Source of the DNA: Acanthococcus lagerstroemiae | Taxonomy: Eukaryota; Arthropoda; Insecta; Hemiptera; Eriococcidae | Reading direction: 5' to 3' | Assembly: GCA_031841125.1 (NCBI GenBank) | Contig: CM063108.1 | Span: 54,272,122 to 54,336,121, forward strand | DNA: 64,000 bases | Shown: positions 45,106 through 56,260 of the stretch, piece after piece | Numbering within the stretch: position 1 is the stretch's first letter | Layout: each line of letters opens with the position of its first letter | Notes under the pieces: model-generated | Told to the model about the DNA's origin: nothing | What the model saw: only the letters and a program-made list of their open reading frames with translations | Database searches by the model: none | Made by a program: the position numbers and the translations under genes

Positions 45106-46507
45106 AAAAACAACCGGTCCCTTCTCCCTGCTTAAAACCACCATATCCAACCAACAGCGACTGAAAACGACCAAACCAACGAATTCTGACATTTGAAGAA
45201 TTACACCTAAAAGTAAAGAAATTCTGACGTGATAAGAAAAACACATTGATTGATGTATGGATTTGAAATTTGGCCTGGTTACTTTATTTCATGCTAGGAA
45301 TCAGTATATCACGCCATCTACCGAAGTTTTTTATTATCATAATGATGGAAACTGACTTCTCACTCCAAGTTGTCCATCTAGGGAAAAGGTCACGCTGTTA
45401 TGTTCTTCGCTGATTACGTCCAAATACAAAGCTAAAATGTAAGATCAAACACACGTAGCTACGTGCTCCCCAGCCTCCCACCAGCTACCTTTTTTTGTTT
45501 TCATATTAACGTCGACTAAAAGCGTTTTCTAATTTCAGTAATACGCCGGAAAGCAGTCAGCGAATCAGGTTGATTTATAGCATCCCCCGCCCCGATTATC
45601 GCAAAAGTCCGGCGGATCGCGCATCTGTGCAGATTTTTAATCCACCCGGTGTATGCACTCGCAATACCGACACATCAGGTGAAATACATTCGATCCTTTT
45701 ACATCAAAATACATGTAGGCCGTTTGGAGCGGGCACAAATCTACAAATTCCCAGCTTGTATTTAGCCCAAGTGCGAACCGGCGGGGGACCCGGGGGGAGC
45801 GTACCACGACGGTTCGCGTCGTTAGAGCGCTGTCACATTATTATAAGCCTATTACGAATGTATACTACGGCAATATATTACAGATACTATTCACCTGATC
45901 ATTGATAACGCAAACAAAACGTTGAAATACGCGCGGAAATTTCCAAATCGGAATTAACTCCTTTGTTGAGCGTAAATTACGTTTTCGTTCTTCGCTTTTT
46001 ACGCCGTTAATAGAATATGGTTTTAAGCGCCGCGACGCGAGCCAACGAGCAGGGGACAAGTAGAAATGTTTAATTGGATTTATTGCAATTTGCAGCCGGT
46101 TTGTAATTATTGTAGAGAGGACAGACGGTGACAAGTGTCGGTTGCAACCAACTGAACGCTCCCTCTTCCTCTCTCTCTCCCTCCCCCCCTCTCTCTCTCT
46201 CCCCAGCTCCGGCCCCGACTCTATCTCTGTTTTTCTCTATTTCACTCTCTCTCTCTCTCCCCCCGTCGATACGATATGTCAGTCGGGAGTGATTACCCGT
46301 CCACCCCAGCAGCTCGTTCGGTTGTCGCTCAAAGGATACATCCTGGAACTTTTGAAATATCGAGTTTATTCGCTCATGTGGAGCTAAAATTATATTCTAT
46401 ACGCGATAGGTATTCAAATCAACATTGAATAGAAGTCGCCGGGGATGCGGATGCGATTTCAATATAATTCTGTCGAAAACGGTAGGAAATTTTAGAATAT
46501 TGAATCT
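45106..46507. other. CpG-retaining segment with CT-rich microsatellite
   Basis: From about 45500 to 46480 the sequence has frequent CpG and no transposon. A CT/C-rich tract occupies 46165-46263. A 111-codon frame (45570-45905) has Pro/Gly-rich text without a domain and is not called. Confidence 0.45.
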
Positions 46508-47980
46508 CCAGTGAACGTAACAAACATGTTCAGGAACATACCAAAACAGGAACTAACTACAAAAACAACACAGAAGGAACTGCATACGCAAACATCACAA
46601 AAGAAATCATTTACCAAAATTACTGCCAGTTTAACAACAAATATTACGAACCAATAGAAGGTCTAGCAGTGGGGTCATCGCTATCACCCATTCTAGCCGA
46701 AATACATATACATGAACAACTTTGAAGATGAACTATTAAACAACAGCAAACACAAGAAAAACATAAAGCTATGGACAAGGTACGTAGACGACATAGTAAT
46801 AATCTGGAGAGGAACAAATAGACAACTAGACCAATTCCTCACGGAGACAAACAGCATAAACACAACATAAAGTTCAGAATGGAAAAAGACAACAAGACCA
46901 TCAACTACCTTGACCTTACAATACAAATAAAAGACAACAGGATACAGTACAACATTTACAGGAAACCCACTCACACTGACGCAATAATACCCAAAGACTC
47001 ATTCCACCATCAAAAACACAAAATGGCGGCACTACACAACTACTGCCACAGAGCAGTCAACATACTAAACGACAACAACCTCAGAACAACATAAATCAAC
47101 AAAATTAAACAAATAGCAATTAACAACAAATACCAACCACAAACAGTAGACAGAATAATCAACAAACTAATACAACCAAAAAGCACAGACACGGAACTAA
47201 TAACCACAAAACCAGACAAATAGGTACGCAGGAGCAATACCATTCACAGGAACACATACATACAAAATACAAAAAATCTTCAACCAAAATACAATATAAA
47301 ACTCAGAACAAAAACAGACCACCTGTGATCAAACAAATAAGCAATGACAAAACAGAGACAATAGTAGCGGAGTATACAGACTGGACTGTGAACACTGTGA
47401 CATGACCTATACATAGGAGAAACAGGCAGAAAATTCACAACCAGAATCAAAGAACATGAAAAATCACAGAAGCTAAATGATGACAAATCACTGTTTGGAA
47501 AACACTGCAATGACCAAGGACATAACAATGACGAATTGACAGAAAAGTACAAAATCCTACACACAGAAAAAAACACAAGGAAAAGAAAATTAAAAAAACA
47601 ACTAAAAATAATAAGGGCAAAAATAAAACAAAACAACCTAATAAACACAACAACTAACTTCCAAAGCGAGAACTTATTCCAACTAATAACATAACACTCA
47701 CAGATTGGACAGACTGCACAGTCACAGACTACCAATAGGAGCACACAACTAATAACACTCACTGATTGGACAGACAGCATAATCACCGATAACCAATAGG
47801 AGCACATGACTAAACAGGTTCACCATACAGTACTACTCTCGACTATGACTACAGGGCCATAAGAGACAAGTCTCATTTAGGGTACTCCATTGATGATGGC
47901 ATAACAGCCGAAAGCGCTCTGGAATGCAGAAGAAGAAAAAGTGAATTGGCACACCCTACACATGGAATTTTTACACAACA
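46508..47980 (+). pseudogene. Penelope-like retroelement with GIY-YIG endonuclease, 5'-truncated
   Basis: Plus-strand frames give MFRNIPKQELTT, then EIIYQNYCQFNNKYYEPIEG with LAVGSSLSPILAEI (RT), RYVDDIVIIWRGT with the catalytic YVDD near 46780-46795, NYLDLTIQIKDNRIQYNIYR with KPTHTDA, and finally SGVYRLDCEHC...YIGETGRKFTTRIKEHEK near 47370-47460, a GIY-YIG nuclease start. RT plus C-terminal GIY-YIG is the signature order of Penelope-like elements. The RT N-terminus is missing and there are several frameshifts and stops, so it is dead. Codon third positions are strongly A-biased. A duplicated ~62-bp unit follows the coding part (47692-47815), and the 3' tail matches 24661-24750. Confidence 0.88.
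47692..47815 (+). repeat. two-unit ~62-bp direct repeat in the Penelope 3' region
   Basis: Both units contain ATAACACTCAC, GATTGGACAGAC, ATAATCACCGATA-like text and ACCAATAGGAGCACA. They lie downstream of the nuclease frame and upstream of the conserved tail. Confidence 0.85.
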
Positions 47981-48105
47981 ATGTATCGTATAAATTTCTT
48001 ATAATATTTCTTCCTCGTGCTTTCATTCTGACATTCGTATAAGCAAACAAGAAACGAAGTAATTGGACGACGAAAACACAATTATTTTGGATTTGGATAT
48101 GATTA

Positions 48106-48249
48106 GTGGACTTTCAAAAAGCTTTTGACACGATAAGTCATGCCTTCCTCTCACAAGCAATGAAGAACCAAAGCTACTCTTTTGACAATATATACGTGAT
48201 AAAGGAAATTTCCAGACATGCCAGAGTCTATGTTTGTACAAATAATTGA
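48106..48249 (+). pseudogene. reverse transcriptase fragment (motif A region)
   Basis: A 47-codon frame reads VDFQKAFDTISHAFLSQAM, then KNQSYSFDNIYVIKEI and RHARVYVCTNN before TGA. VDFxKAFDTISHxFL is RT motif A of non-LTR elements and the rest matches the helix leading to the N-G turn before the QG block. Nothing else of the element is present on either side, so it is an isolated relic about 130 bp after the Penelope tail. Confidence 0.75.
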
Positions 48250-49630
48250 AGATCAAAGCTTCTTTTTTAATTTTCGGAAGAGTCCTACATCACAGGGAGC
48301 TAAACCAGGCGAATACCGGGTACCTAGCGCCAGGTCAGAAAAAGTTTCCCGGATTTTTCCCGACTATTTTTATTAAATATCTCGGTTATATTGTTTTAGT
48401 CCAGTATACTTTGTGGAACAAAATTAGCACACCCTTATCCTAAATCCCAAGCGAGTTAACTGTGCCCTAAAAACAATCTGTCAAGCAGTAGCAAGCACGT
48501 ATTAAAATGGACATGGCAGTCTCCAAGGGGTAGATATGAGAAGAATTATTCTTCGAAATTTCAACTATCACAGGGTAAGGGGATAACTTGTTAAAAAATG
48601 CATTAAAATTTTGTAACCCTTCGGACTAATGATTGTTTTCAGTTATCGAAATTTCTTATAGCAAAAAACGCGACCTAAAAACTTTTATTTATTCGTGAAA
48701 GCTTGATTTCTAAAAAGGCGACGCGGCTACGCGATAAATAATTTGAGGTAGCGGCACTTCTCAGCCGTTTTATGGCTCCTGAAGAATTAAACTGAACTAC
48801 TTACACTATTCTTTTCATGCCTCACCCCCAATACTACTAAAAGTTTTTGATGCGTTTATTCATTTGTTCGTCAATGAAAACGGAGAGCTATCAAATTATT
48901 TCAAGTGGGGAAGGGATAAAAGGATCAATTCCAATGAAAAATTTTCGAGTATTTTTGAGACTATTGCATCTCACCTAGCAACGACAGAAAAGGAGAGAGG
49001 GAGAAAATATAAAAAACCATCATAAATGAAAGTAAAATGAGCACTCATTGCGAGCAGAATGCCCACTTTTTCCGAAACGAGGTGACCTTGCGTCAGAGAA
49101 GTGCTACTAAAAAATAAATACTCCTAAAATAATAAAAAGATAAAAATAACAGCGAAATGATGAGTTATACGAACGAACCTACGTAAGTTTTCTGGGTATT
49201 TGGATTTACGTTTCTACTTTGTAACGTTGCGTTGATAAAATGAAATAGCCACCGGGATCTTTTCGAAATGAAACTGTGCGATAAAGTGAATCCTTTTTCA
49301 ATTTCCTTTTTCAAATGCTGATACGATTTCGCTATGTACATTAAACATTTTGCAAAATCGGACAGCGTTTTGACTCGATTTAAAAGTATACAGTTGCATA
49401 ATTAAATAGTGTAGAAACAGTAGCGTAGCCAGGATTTTTCCAAGGAGGGGGATCAGCAAAATTTTGGGCGGAGGGGGGGGGGGTACACCTAACATGAACT
49501 GTATGTTTTTACATTGACGTATCAGTATGGTGTGCTTTTCAACTTCAGTTATGTATCTGGATTTAAATTTCATTTCGCGCATTCACTGTGATACTGCCAG
49601 CATATTAAAAAATTCTCATCTCAAGGGGGG

Positions 49631-49632
<2 letters not shown>
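48250..49632. other. gene-free stretch
   Basis: No exon. CAGTAGCGTAGCCAGG at 49428-49443 followed by a G-rich patch (49443-49492) is a typical left end of a hAT-type miniature element, but no right end or duplication was found. Confidence 0.35.
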
Positions 49633-49667
<35 letters not shown>

Positions 49668-49674
49668 ACCTACC
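49633..49674. repeat. (TC)21 microsatellite
   Basis: A perfect dinucleotide run of about 42 bases. Confidence 0.95.
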
Positions 49675-51121
49675 CTTGGTCACGGATATTTTGAACTTAA
49701 CTTTAAGGGACTGATAAAAGTCATGAGCAATGGTAGATTTGACAGATAATTCTGATGAAGGAGACAGTCAAGAATGTTGGATTGAAATCAAATAGCTGTT
49801 ACTACTTATCCAGGTGAGTGAGTCGTAGTAAGCCTATTTTCCAGCAGAGAGTATTAATGAATGAATAAAGCAGTACCGTTTGGTAATTTTCAAGTTGAAA
49901 AAAAAAAAAAAATTCTAGAAGAAGGAGAAATTGAACTTCAATAACCCGAAAACCGGCCAGGAGATGGGGCAAAACTGTACGGAAAAGACTGAAGCGTACA
50001 TAGATAGCATCATCATTTCTCAAAATAAACAGAACATTTACAGGAATTAATTTCATTTTCTGTGGGAAAACGGCTACGTGATTTCGGTAGAACTTTCGTA
50101 AATCGAAAAATTAATCATAATAATCACATTCAATAAAATTAATAATAAAGGAATAATATGCCAGTAAAATTAATTATAATCAATATTTTCTTAATAATTT
50201 TATATTATCTACCTTCATATTAAAAATTGGATTAAACCTTTTAAAATAATTTTATCAAGACCCTCAACATTGTAGTTCACAAAAGAAAACAAACTTGAAA
50301 TTAAGCTCTAGAAATTCATTCGATTCACAGGGCAGATCAAGAGTTTACATAATCAAACTATTTTAATTCCCTGCGTAATATTTAAAAAAAAAAGGATGTT
50401 GCTGCGAGGACCCGTAGTTGAATATGTTCAAAAATTAGGTGAGGGTAGTCATCAGATGACTCTCAAGTTCAATTTCGAGGTCGAATTTGAATTTATTTGT
50501 AATTTTAAGTCATTTTCTGTAGGTTCACGAGCAAAGGTTTTCCGTTTCGTCTCAAAATAGATGAGTCGACTACTTTTAATTATTTAATTATTATTCATTT
50601 CCGATTAACTTCAGTCGATTAAGTTTTATTATTGGTAGATTGAATTAACTGAATCATTTTTAATAATATCAATTAAATTTGATGTTCAATAAACAAACCA
50701 AGAAATTAACAAACGAATAAATGAATAGACATATAAATAATAATACTAGTATTAAATTCACAAAATTAAAAAAAAAAAGTAATTTGTCCCCTGAAACTTT
50801 TTAAACATTTTTCAGTTTTTCATTTACATAAAGTGAAGTGCCAAATGCTGATATAATTTTTTCAGATGGCCCCTGCTCCCCCCCCCATAACAGTACTAGT
50901 AGAACTGGATTTATGTTTTTTTCATTACTAGTACTGACCCCCGAAATTGCGATTAATAATAAATTTCAACCTTCTACTTTCATTTTTCTGAATTTAACTT
51001 TCTCAAACTTCAGCTAGTGTTGACCCACAGGGATTTCAAAAAAAAAATTCAGAAAATGCACCAATGTTGATCCCTCGACGTATTTCAATCTCAAGCTCAG
51101 AGAGACGTCATACTACTAAGT
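49675..51121. other. AT-rich gene-free stretch
   Basis: No gene, RNA or bounded transposon was seen. A C10 tract lies near 50878. Confidence 0.45.
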
Positions 51122-51198
51122 GAGGAGTTATCTGTCAAAAGGACGCTTGACATATGTGATTCCCATATGTCAAGCGCCCTTTTGACAGATAACTCCTC
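51122..51198. repeat. near-perfect 35-bp hairpin
   Basis: The arms at 51122-51156 and 51164-51198 pair at 34 of 35 positions around a 7-base loop (tgattcc). Each arm runs GAGGAGTTATCTGTCAAAAG then CGCTTGACATATG. The precision relative to surrounding decay suggests a recent event or selection: a small fold-back element, an inverted micro-duplication, or a microRNA-like precursor. No flanking duplication is clear. Confidence 0.9.
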
Positions 51199-51674
51199 AA
51201 GTATACTTGAGCGAAAACCGTGCCTCGTGATTGACATTTCCATAGAAATTACTAGACTGCAGGTATCTCCTACAGAGACACGTATTGTAACGTTTTATAC
51301 GCTTCCGTACCCGAATTTTAAAAATTTTCCATGGAAATTTCTATTAACAACACATGACTGCAGACTGTAGTCGCGCAGGGCGCAACAAAGATCAAGATCA
51401 ATGAGCACATGGCTGGAAGAAAAATAAATTTCCATGGCAATGTAAACCACTGCACTAAATTGTCACCACAAAGGGCTAAATCATACGGACTTGTTTCATG
51501 TCGGGGGGAGGGCATGAAAATATCTATTAACAACAAGGGTGCAGACTGCAGTCGCGCAACAACAATACGGCTGCAGAGTGTCTGATATGGATCTGCTATA
51601 TGTTATCATTCTCAACCCTTCACTCTAAAAAGTGCGTTTACTATTCAAACTCAGTTCAAAGGCAAGGTTTGAAA
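51199..51674. repeat. diverged direct repeats with GACTGCAGTCGCGCA
   Basis: A phrase like CTATTAACAACA...GACTGCAGACTGTAGTCGCGCA occurs near 51343-51379 and 51520-51560. AAGATCAAGATCAATGA, found near 51388, recurs at 52462. The units are too diverged to bound, and no coding is seen. Confidence 0.45.
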
Positions 51675-51682
51675 GTGAAATG

Positions 51683-52101
51683 TAGGGCCGGTGCAAGGGG
51701 CGAGGGGTTGGGGGGTCACACACTCCCAGTTATTTTTCATTCGGCAATTTTGGCAAAATTTTGCTCAATTCGGCAAAATTTTTGAAACTGATAAATATGA
51801 CTTTTACACACCAATTTCATAATTTTTTTTAAATACCGAATGAAAAAGTTGGAAAAATTCGATAAGTCAGAAGCGTTTTTTTTTTGTTTTTTTTTTTTCT
51901 TTTACTTTCACAGCCTATTTGGCAGCTCAGTTGGAAATTTTCAGATAAGAAACGGGAAAAATCCGAAAAGACAAAAGCTTTTTTTTTCCTTTGATGGTTC
52001 ATATAAAGTCGGAAAAAGGAAAAATGTGACTCAAATTTCTATTTGACAATTCGGTATTTTGAAAATCCCCCCCCCAGTAAAAATTGCTCAAACCGGCCCT
52101 G
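51683..52101. mobile_element. hAT miniature element with perfect 8-bp duplication
   Basis: The left end TAGGGCCGGTGCAAGG and the complement of the right end CAGGGCCGGTTTGAGC share AGGGCCGGT. Exact gtgaaatg duplications flank it (51675-51682, 52102-52109). G-rich text follows the left end and a C9 tract precedes the right end. There is no transposase; the internal frame at 51840-52046 is low-complexity. Confidence 0.88.
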
Positions 52102-52109
52102 GTGAAATG

Positions 52110-54849
52110 ATAAAACTTTGACTTTCAGATTTCTCTTCAGATTTTGAAAAATAAAACTTCACCGATCACAATTTTTAACTTTCAACTTTCAAAAATCGTT
52201 TCACTTTCAACTTTTCTACTTCTTCTATTTCACTTAAAACATAAAATTTTCAACTTTTTTCAAAAAGAAAATAAAACTTTGCCTTTCAACTTTTAGCTTT
52301 TCAAATACTTTTTCACTTTCAACTTTCGAGATCTTTCTAGAAATTGTTTCACTTTCAGCTTAAACCTTTCAAGTATCAAATAACCGTCAAACCCTAGTTC
52401 AAACTGCGGAGCTGCAGACTGCTGTTGTACAGTAAAAATGACGCTCGCACAGTAATGGAGATCAAGATCAATGAACACTACTAAAAAAGAAAAAATAAAA
52501 CGACGAGAAAAAAAAAGTAATTGCAAGAAGCTAGTTGCCGACCCTAATGAAATCGAAATTGTTGATTATAATTATTTTTATTATTTTCAACTAAATTGAT
52601 TTCTCGGAAATAAAGCGCCACTGAACTGAACTGTGACTCAGATCAATGAATACTGCTGAAAACCATACATCTTAAATAACGCGCCACTGGACTAAACTGT
52701 GACTCGGATCATACTGAAAAAGAAAATCAAAGAGAAAAGGAAAGCGACTGCAATAAGCTTGGCTACTAGTAGCCTCTTCTAAAAACTAGGTAGCCTGTTC
52801 TGGTAGTTTCAAAGTCATCAAATTAATTTTCAACGGCGTTGTTACTCAAAATTCAAATTGTAGCATCAGGAAAAAGACAGTAGGAAAAGATTAAAAATGT
52901 TCATGAAATACAATGGCATGGATATTATCATTTCTTTAGTTTCGAGGATTGCTAAATTTTATTTTGATATTATTTGACCATCATTTCAAAATTGAGCAAC
53001 CCGGGGGCGGGGGCTGTGTGAGTGAAGGAGCATGGGACTGGCCATATAAATAACCGGAAAATTTCCCGATAGGCGGGTAATAAATTTAAGAGTTTCGAAC
53101 CGTTATAGTGCCAAGAAGGGAAGGAAGAGATAAAGGGAACGTGAGAAGGGATAATGATACGGAAAAATCGGGCTGATATAAATATAATGGCATCTTACCG
53201 GTAGTTTTTCGATCCCAGTCCTTTTCCATGGCAGGGGGCATAAAAATGAGTATAACCAAGAATTATAATATAGGTATCTCAAGTTGTGGGGGTCGTTCAA
53301 TTCGTGCACTGAGAGAAGCAAAACCTGTACAGCCGACTCTTTACCCTTACCAAATCGGGGCCAGAGCATCACGACATATCGTATCATTAGAATATGGGCA
53401 TGTACATAATATGTTATAGGCTTAGACAAAGCTCATCGAATAGGAGTCTCGATTTATTACTCGTTCTTAGATGTCACTTGTATGGACGTTCGTACGCTGA
53501 AAGATCCCTAGAGCCGTAGATTGGATATATGTAGTCCAGCTTCGCCTCTAACCAATTGCCGTTTTACTAGCAAAGCGATACCATAATTAATTAAACCAGA
53601 AGCCGGATAGGATAATAACGCATTTTTAACTAAATCCTCGGTCCTGGATCATTACTGAACAACGTATGTAGGTACCTGTTTTTCCCGACTGCAGATTCCG
53701 CCTCGATCATAAATCAACACAACCAGTTGCGCATACTGTCTTATTATAATATAGCCTCGTAGAATGGCACTGACGATTGAACCCGAGTGTACCGAATTAC
53801 ATACATAACACGACATATTATGTATGTATTTTCGAATTAATTAATAAATTACGAAGCAACGCGAACGAACTAATTACACCGATTTTCGTTCAGACACTAT
53901 CTAGTCGAGATGGTACATAATATATTATGAACTTCGTTTTGGATCGAATAACTGCTACAACGCAGAACACGTGAACACCTTTTCACTGAGAAAGCAGAGA
54001 CTGTGATGAGTAATGTGGCATTGTACCTTCCGCCCGTAATCGTTAACAATCTTATCTCTTTGTGCACACCTGCCTAACTTAGCCAGCACGATCTGACATG
54101 CGAACTTAGTCAGCACGATCTGATACGGCCTTCGATTTGGTACGCAAAACTACACAGTACACACGTACACAAGTGCTTTGAACATTTTTTAAACGAGATA
54201 TTCTGACCAAGTTCCAGGGGCGGATTAATCCTGTCTGGTATGGCGCCCTTCTCTTCTTCGTGCCCTAAGCAAAATGATTTTCATGCTTACATACGTACGT
54301 GTTAATTCGTTCCTGCTGACTTCCAATTTTCAATTTTCTATTTACACATTTATTTTTATGACAGGGCTAGTACCTCTACATTCGATTTTGAAGTTAACTA
54401 GAATAAGATTTAGGCACTATTCGAATACAATTATATTCGTTTGAAGATGAATACTGTATTTGTAAAAGGTCTGATTTAATGGCCCGACAAAACAAAGGGA
54501 TACATCGACAGGAACAAATTCAAATATACGACAATTTAATGAATCCAACGACAATTTCCGCAGTAAACAATGAAAAAATGAATGCCCGACAAAAAAAAAT
54601 AAGTGGGGTGACGTAAAAAATGAATTAAACTGCACGAAATATGATGGACGACAGTAGTATACAATTATTGCGCTGCTGAAAATTAATTACCACAGTAACC
54701 TGGGTGGCGACAAATCAAATGTTACGAGTATAAGCGAATTTTTATGTGGACGTCAATTTGAGTGAAAATTAAATAAATCAAAAATTAAATAAGCAAAAAA
54801 TGATAATATCTTACATCAGAGATCAGACCCCTGTAGATCCTTAAGGGCG
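52110..54849. other. gene-free stretch with diverged repeats and a CpG-rich part
   Basis: Between 52400 and 52790 phrases such as CTGAACTGTGACTCRGATCA and GCAAGAAGCTAGTTGCCGACC recur two or three times. From about 53430 to 54160 CpG is frequent; AACTTAGYCAGCACGATCTG is directly repeated at 54076 and 54103 (27-bp spacing). CAGGGGCGGATTAATCC at 54218 is a lone hAT-like terminus. No exon is convincing. Confidence 0.4.
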
Positions 54850-55145
54850 GGGAAAATGACTCCAGAAACGGATTCAGCGACCCCAAAAACCGTACTTACA
54901 GAACTTGGTAATCGCGGACACTGGAGTAATTGGAGATTGTGAAACCTGAAGGGTTAAGGAGAGAGAAGAAAAAACAACTGAAATGGATTCAGCAACTTGA
55001 AAAACCCTGCTAGCGATGTAAAGAACTCGAAAATTGAAGAAAATCGGAGTAACTGAAAATTAGTCTCAAGGGAAGCCTGAATGGAGAGGAGGGAGGGAAT
55101 AACCCCTGAAATGAAGTCAGCGACCCTTAAAACCTTCATTTGGAA
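54850..55145. repeat. ~124-bp tandem repeat, about 2.4 units
   Basis: Units start near 54850, 54972 and 55098. Landmarks recurring in each are GAAAYGGATTCAGCGACC, AAAAACCNT, and in the first two GGAGTAAYTGRAGATT, AAGCCTGAAKGG and GGAGAGRAG. The third unit is cut after about 45 bp, just before a hairpin. Confidence 0.75.
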
Positions 55146-55157
55146 TAGAAAATAATA

Positions 55158-55258
55158 TGAAGTGCTACGTGGAAGAAGGGCCTTCGATAAGAAAGGTCTT
55201 TGATCAATGTACATATTTCTTATGAGACCTGAAGGCCCTTCTACCACGCAGCGCTTCA
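55158..55258. repeat. 100-bp fold-back element
   Basis: The arms 55158-55185 and 55231-55258 pair at 25 of 28 positions (TGAAGTGCTACGTGGAAGAA... against TGAAGCGCTGCGTGGTAGAA...) around a 45-base AT-rich centre. A small hairpin miniature element is likely. Confidence 0.8.
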
Positions 55259-55474
55259 GATTTTAAGCTCATAGTCGAATACCCACAACGATTAAAGCTC
55301 AAGTTCCGTAAATCAATGTTGATTTCTACGGGTTAACTTTTTCCGATTTTGCTCAAATTTCGCAGATTTTCTTTTTTAATAAGGTGCCTGTGGCTATGAA
55401 CGCCATGCAGGTACTAAAGCCATATTGCACAAAAATATATTCGTGATAAGAAACTACTATTTTGTACGTCCAGC

Positions 55475-55717
55475 CAGAGGCAAAACTTGACTTTCAGTTT
55501 GGGGGGAGGGGGTGGAGAAGGAAAATTTGCCGACAAAATTTTCTAAAAATTTGAAAATTCACCGATTTTTCGAGAAAAAAAAAAGTAAATAAATAAATAA
55601 ACAAACAAACAAACGTTCTAAGAAAACGAAAGATTCAAATAAACTGTTTCAAACTTTGCTGACTGCCTAATTACTGGGGATGTTTCACCCCCCCCACTCC
55701 CCATAGTTTCGTCCTTG
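55475..55717. mobile_element. GACGAAAC-type miniature element, copy B
   Basis: The left end reads CAGAGGCAAAACTTGACT and the complement of the right end CAAGGACGAAACTATGG. The inside matches the copies at 27950 and 57424: G-rich patch, AAATTTGCCGACAAAA, AAACAAACAAACAAAC, AAACTGTTTCAAA-like text, then C-rich patch. No convincing duplication. Confidence 0.7.
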
Positions 55718-55935
55718 CAAATGCAGATGGGAACCTTATCCTCCAAGCACTCACATTTGCGCACATGAGCATACCCTATTCTGGGATTGTCTCGGCCATC
55801 ATGAAGAAGAAGATGCAGACGGAGTGGTCGAACCAGAGGGCCGGCGATTCACCAAGCTCGGCCCACACCATCGAACAGGAGGAGAACTCTGTACCATCCT
55901 AGAGAAGAGCTGCTGCAACTGCACTGCGGACCCAC
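55718..55935 (+). other. short GC-rich stretch with a 60-codon open frame
   Basis: The frame 55824-56006 runs into the R1 repeat; its end (a RRHHLPA-type text) is R1 DNA, so it is not a gene. Nothing else was recognised. Confidence 0.4.
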
Positions 55936-56260
55936 CGGCAGGGCTCACCCGTCGTCACCACCTGCCTGCGTCGACACACGGACCAAGACGAGGAGGTGAG
56001 AGGTGAGTGAAGAGAGGCAACGCGTCCGGCCGTGGGGGACCTGAAATTTCCAGGCGAGCGCTCTGGGAGTGCAGACCTCGGTCAGTAGGAAGCCCATGGT
56101 GGCCCTGGTAGGACGCGCGCACCGTTCCGGCACGTAGAAATGGGGGCTCGGGCCCGGCCGCAAAGCGTCCCTCCGGTCACTGACGCGATACTCGAAAGAG
56201 TAGTTCCTGTGGCCGGGGGTTCGGTGTCATAGGGGCCACTTTGGCATGCGTCCATCGCCA
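55936..56260 (-). repeat. dispersed repeat R1, copy d (near full length)
   Basis: On the minus strand it starts GGACGCATGCCAAAGTGGCC, passes ACTCTTTCGAGTATCGCGTC, CCGAGCCCCCATTTC, CCAGGGCCACCATGGG, CTACTGACCGAGG and ends GTGAGCCCTGCCG. With copy b it defines both family boundaries: a unit of about 325 bp. Confidence 0.82.

Noticed and set aside
45570..45905. 111-codon plus-strand frame
   Set aside because: No recognisable domain; Pro/Gly-rich text in a CpG-rich segment, no promoter or splice support.
47280..47807. 175-codon open frame on the minus strand, Cys/Leu/Val/Phe-rich
   Set aside because: It is antisense to the A-rich GIY-YIG region of the Penelope-like element; the lack of stops follows from composition and the plus strand has the real domain.
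49428..49500. complete hAT miniature element starting CAGTAGCGTAGCCAGG
   Set aside because: Only one end is visible; no inverted partner or duplication was found downstream.
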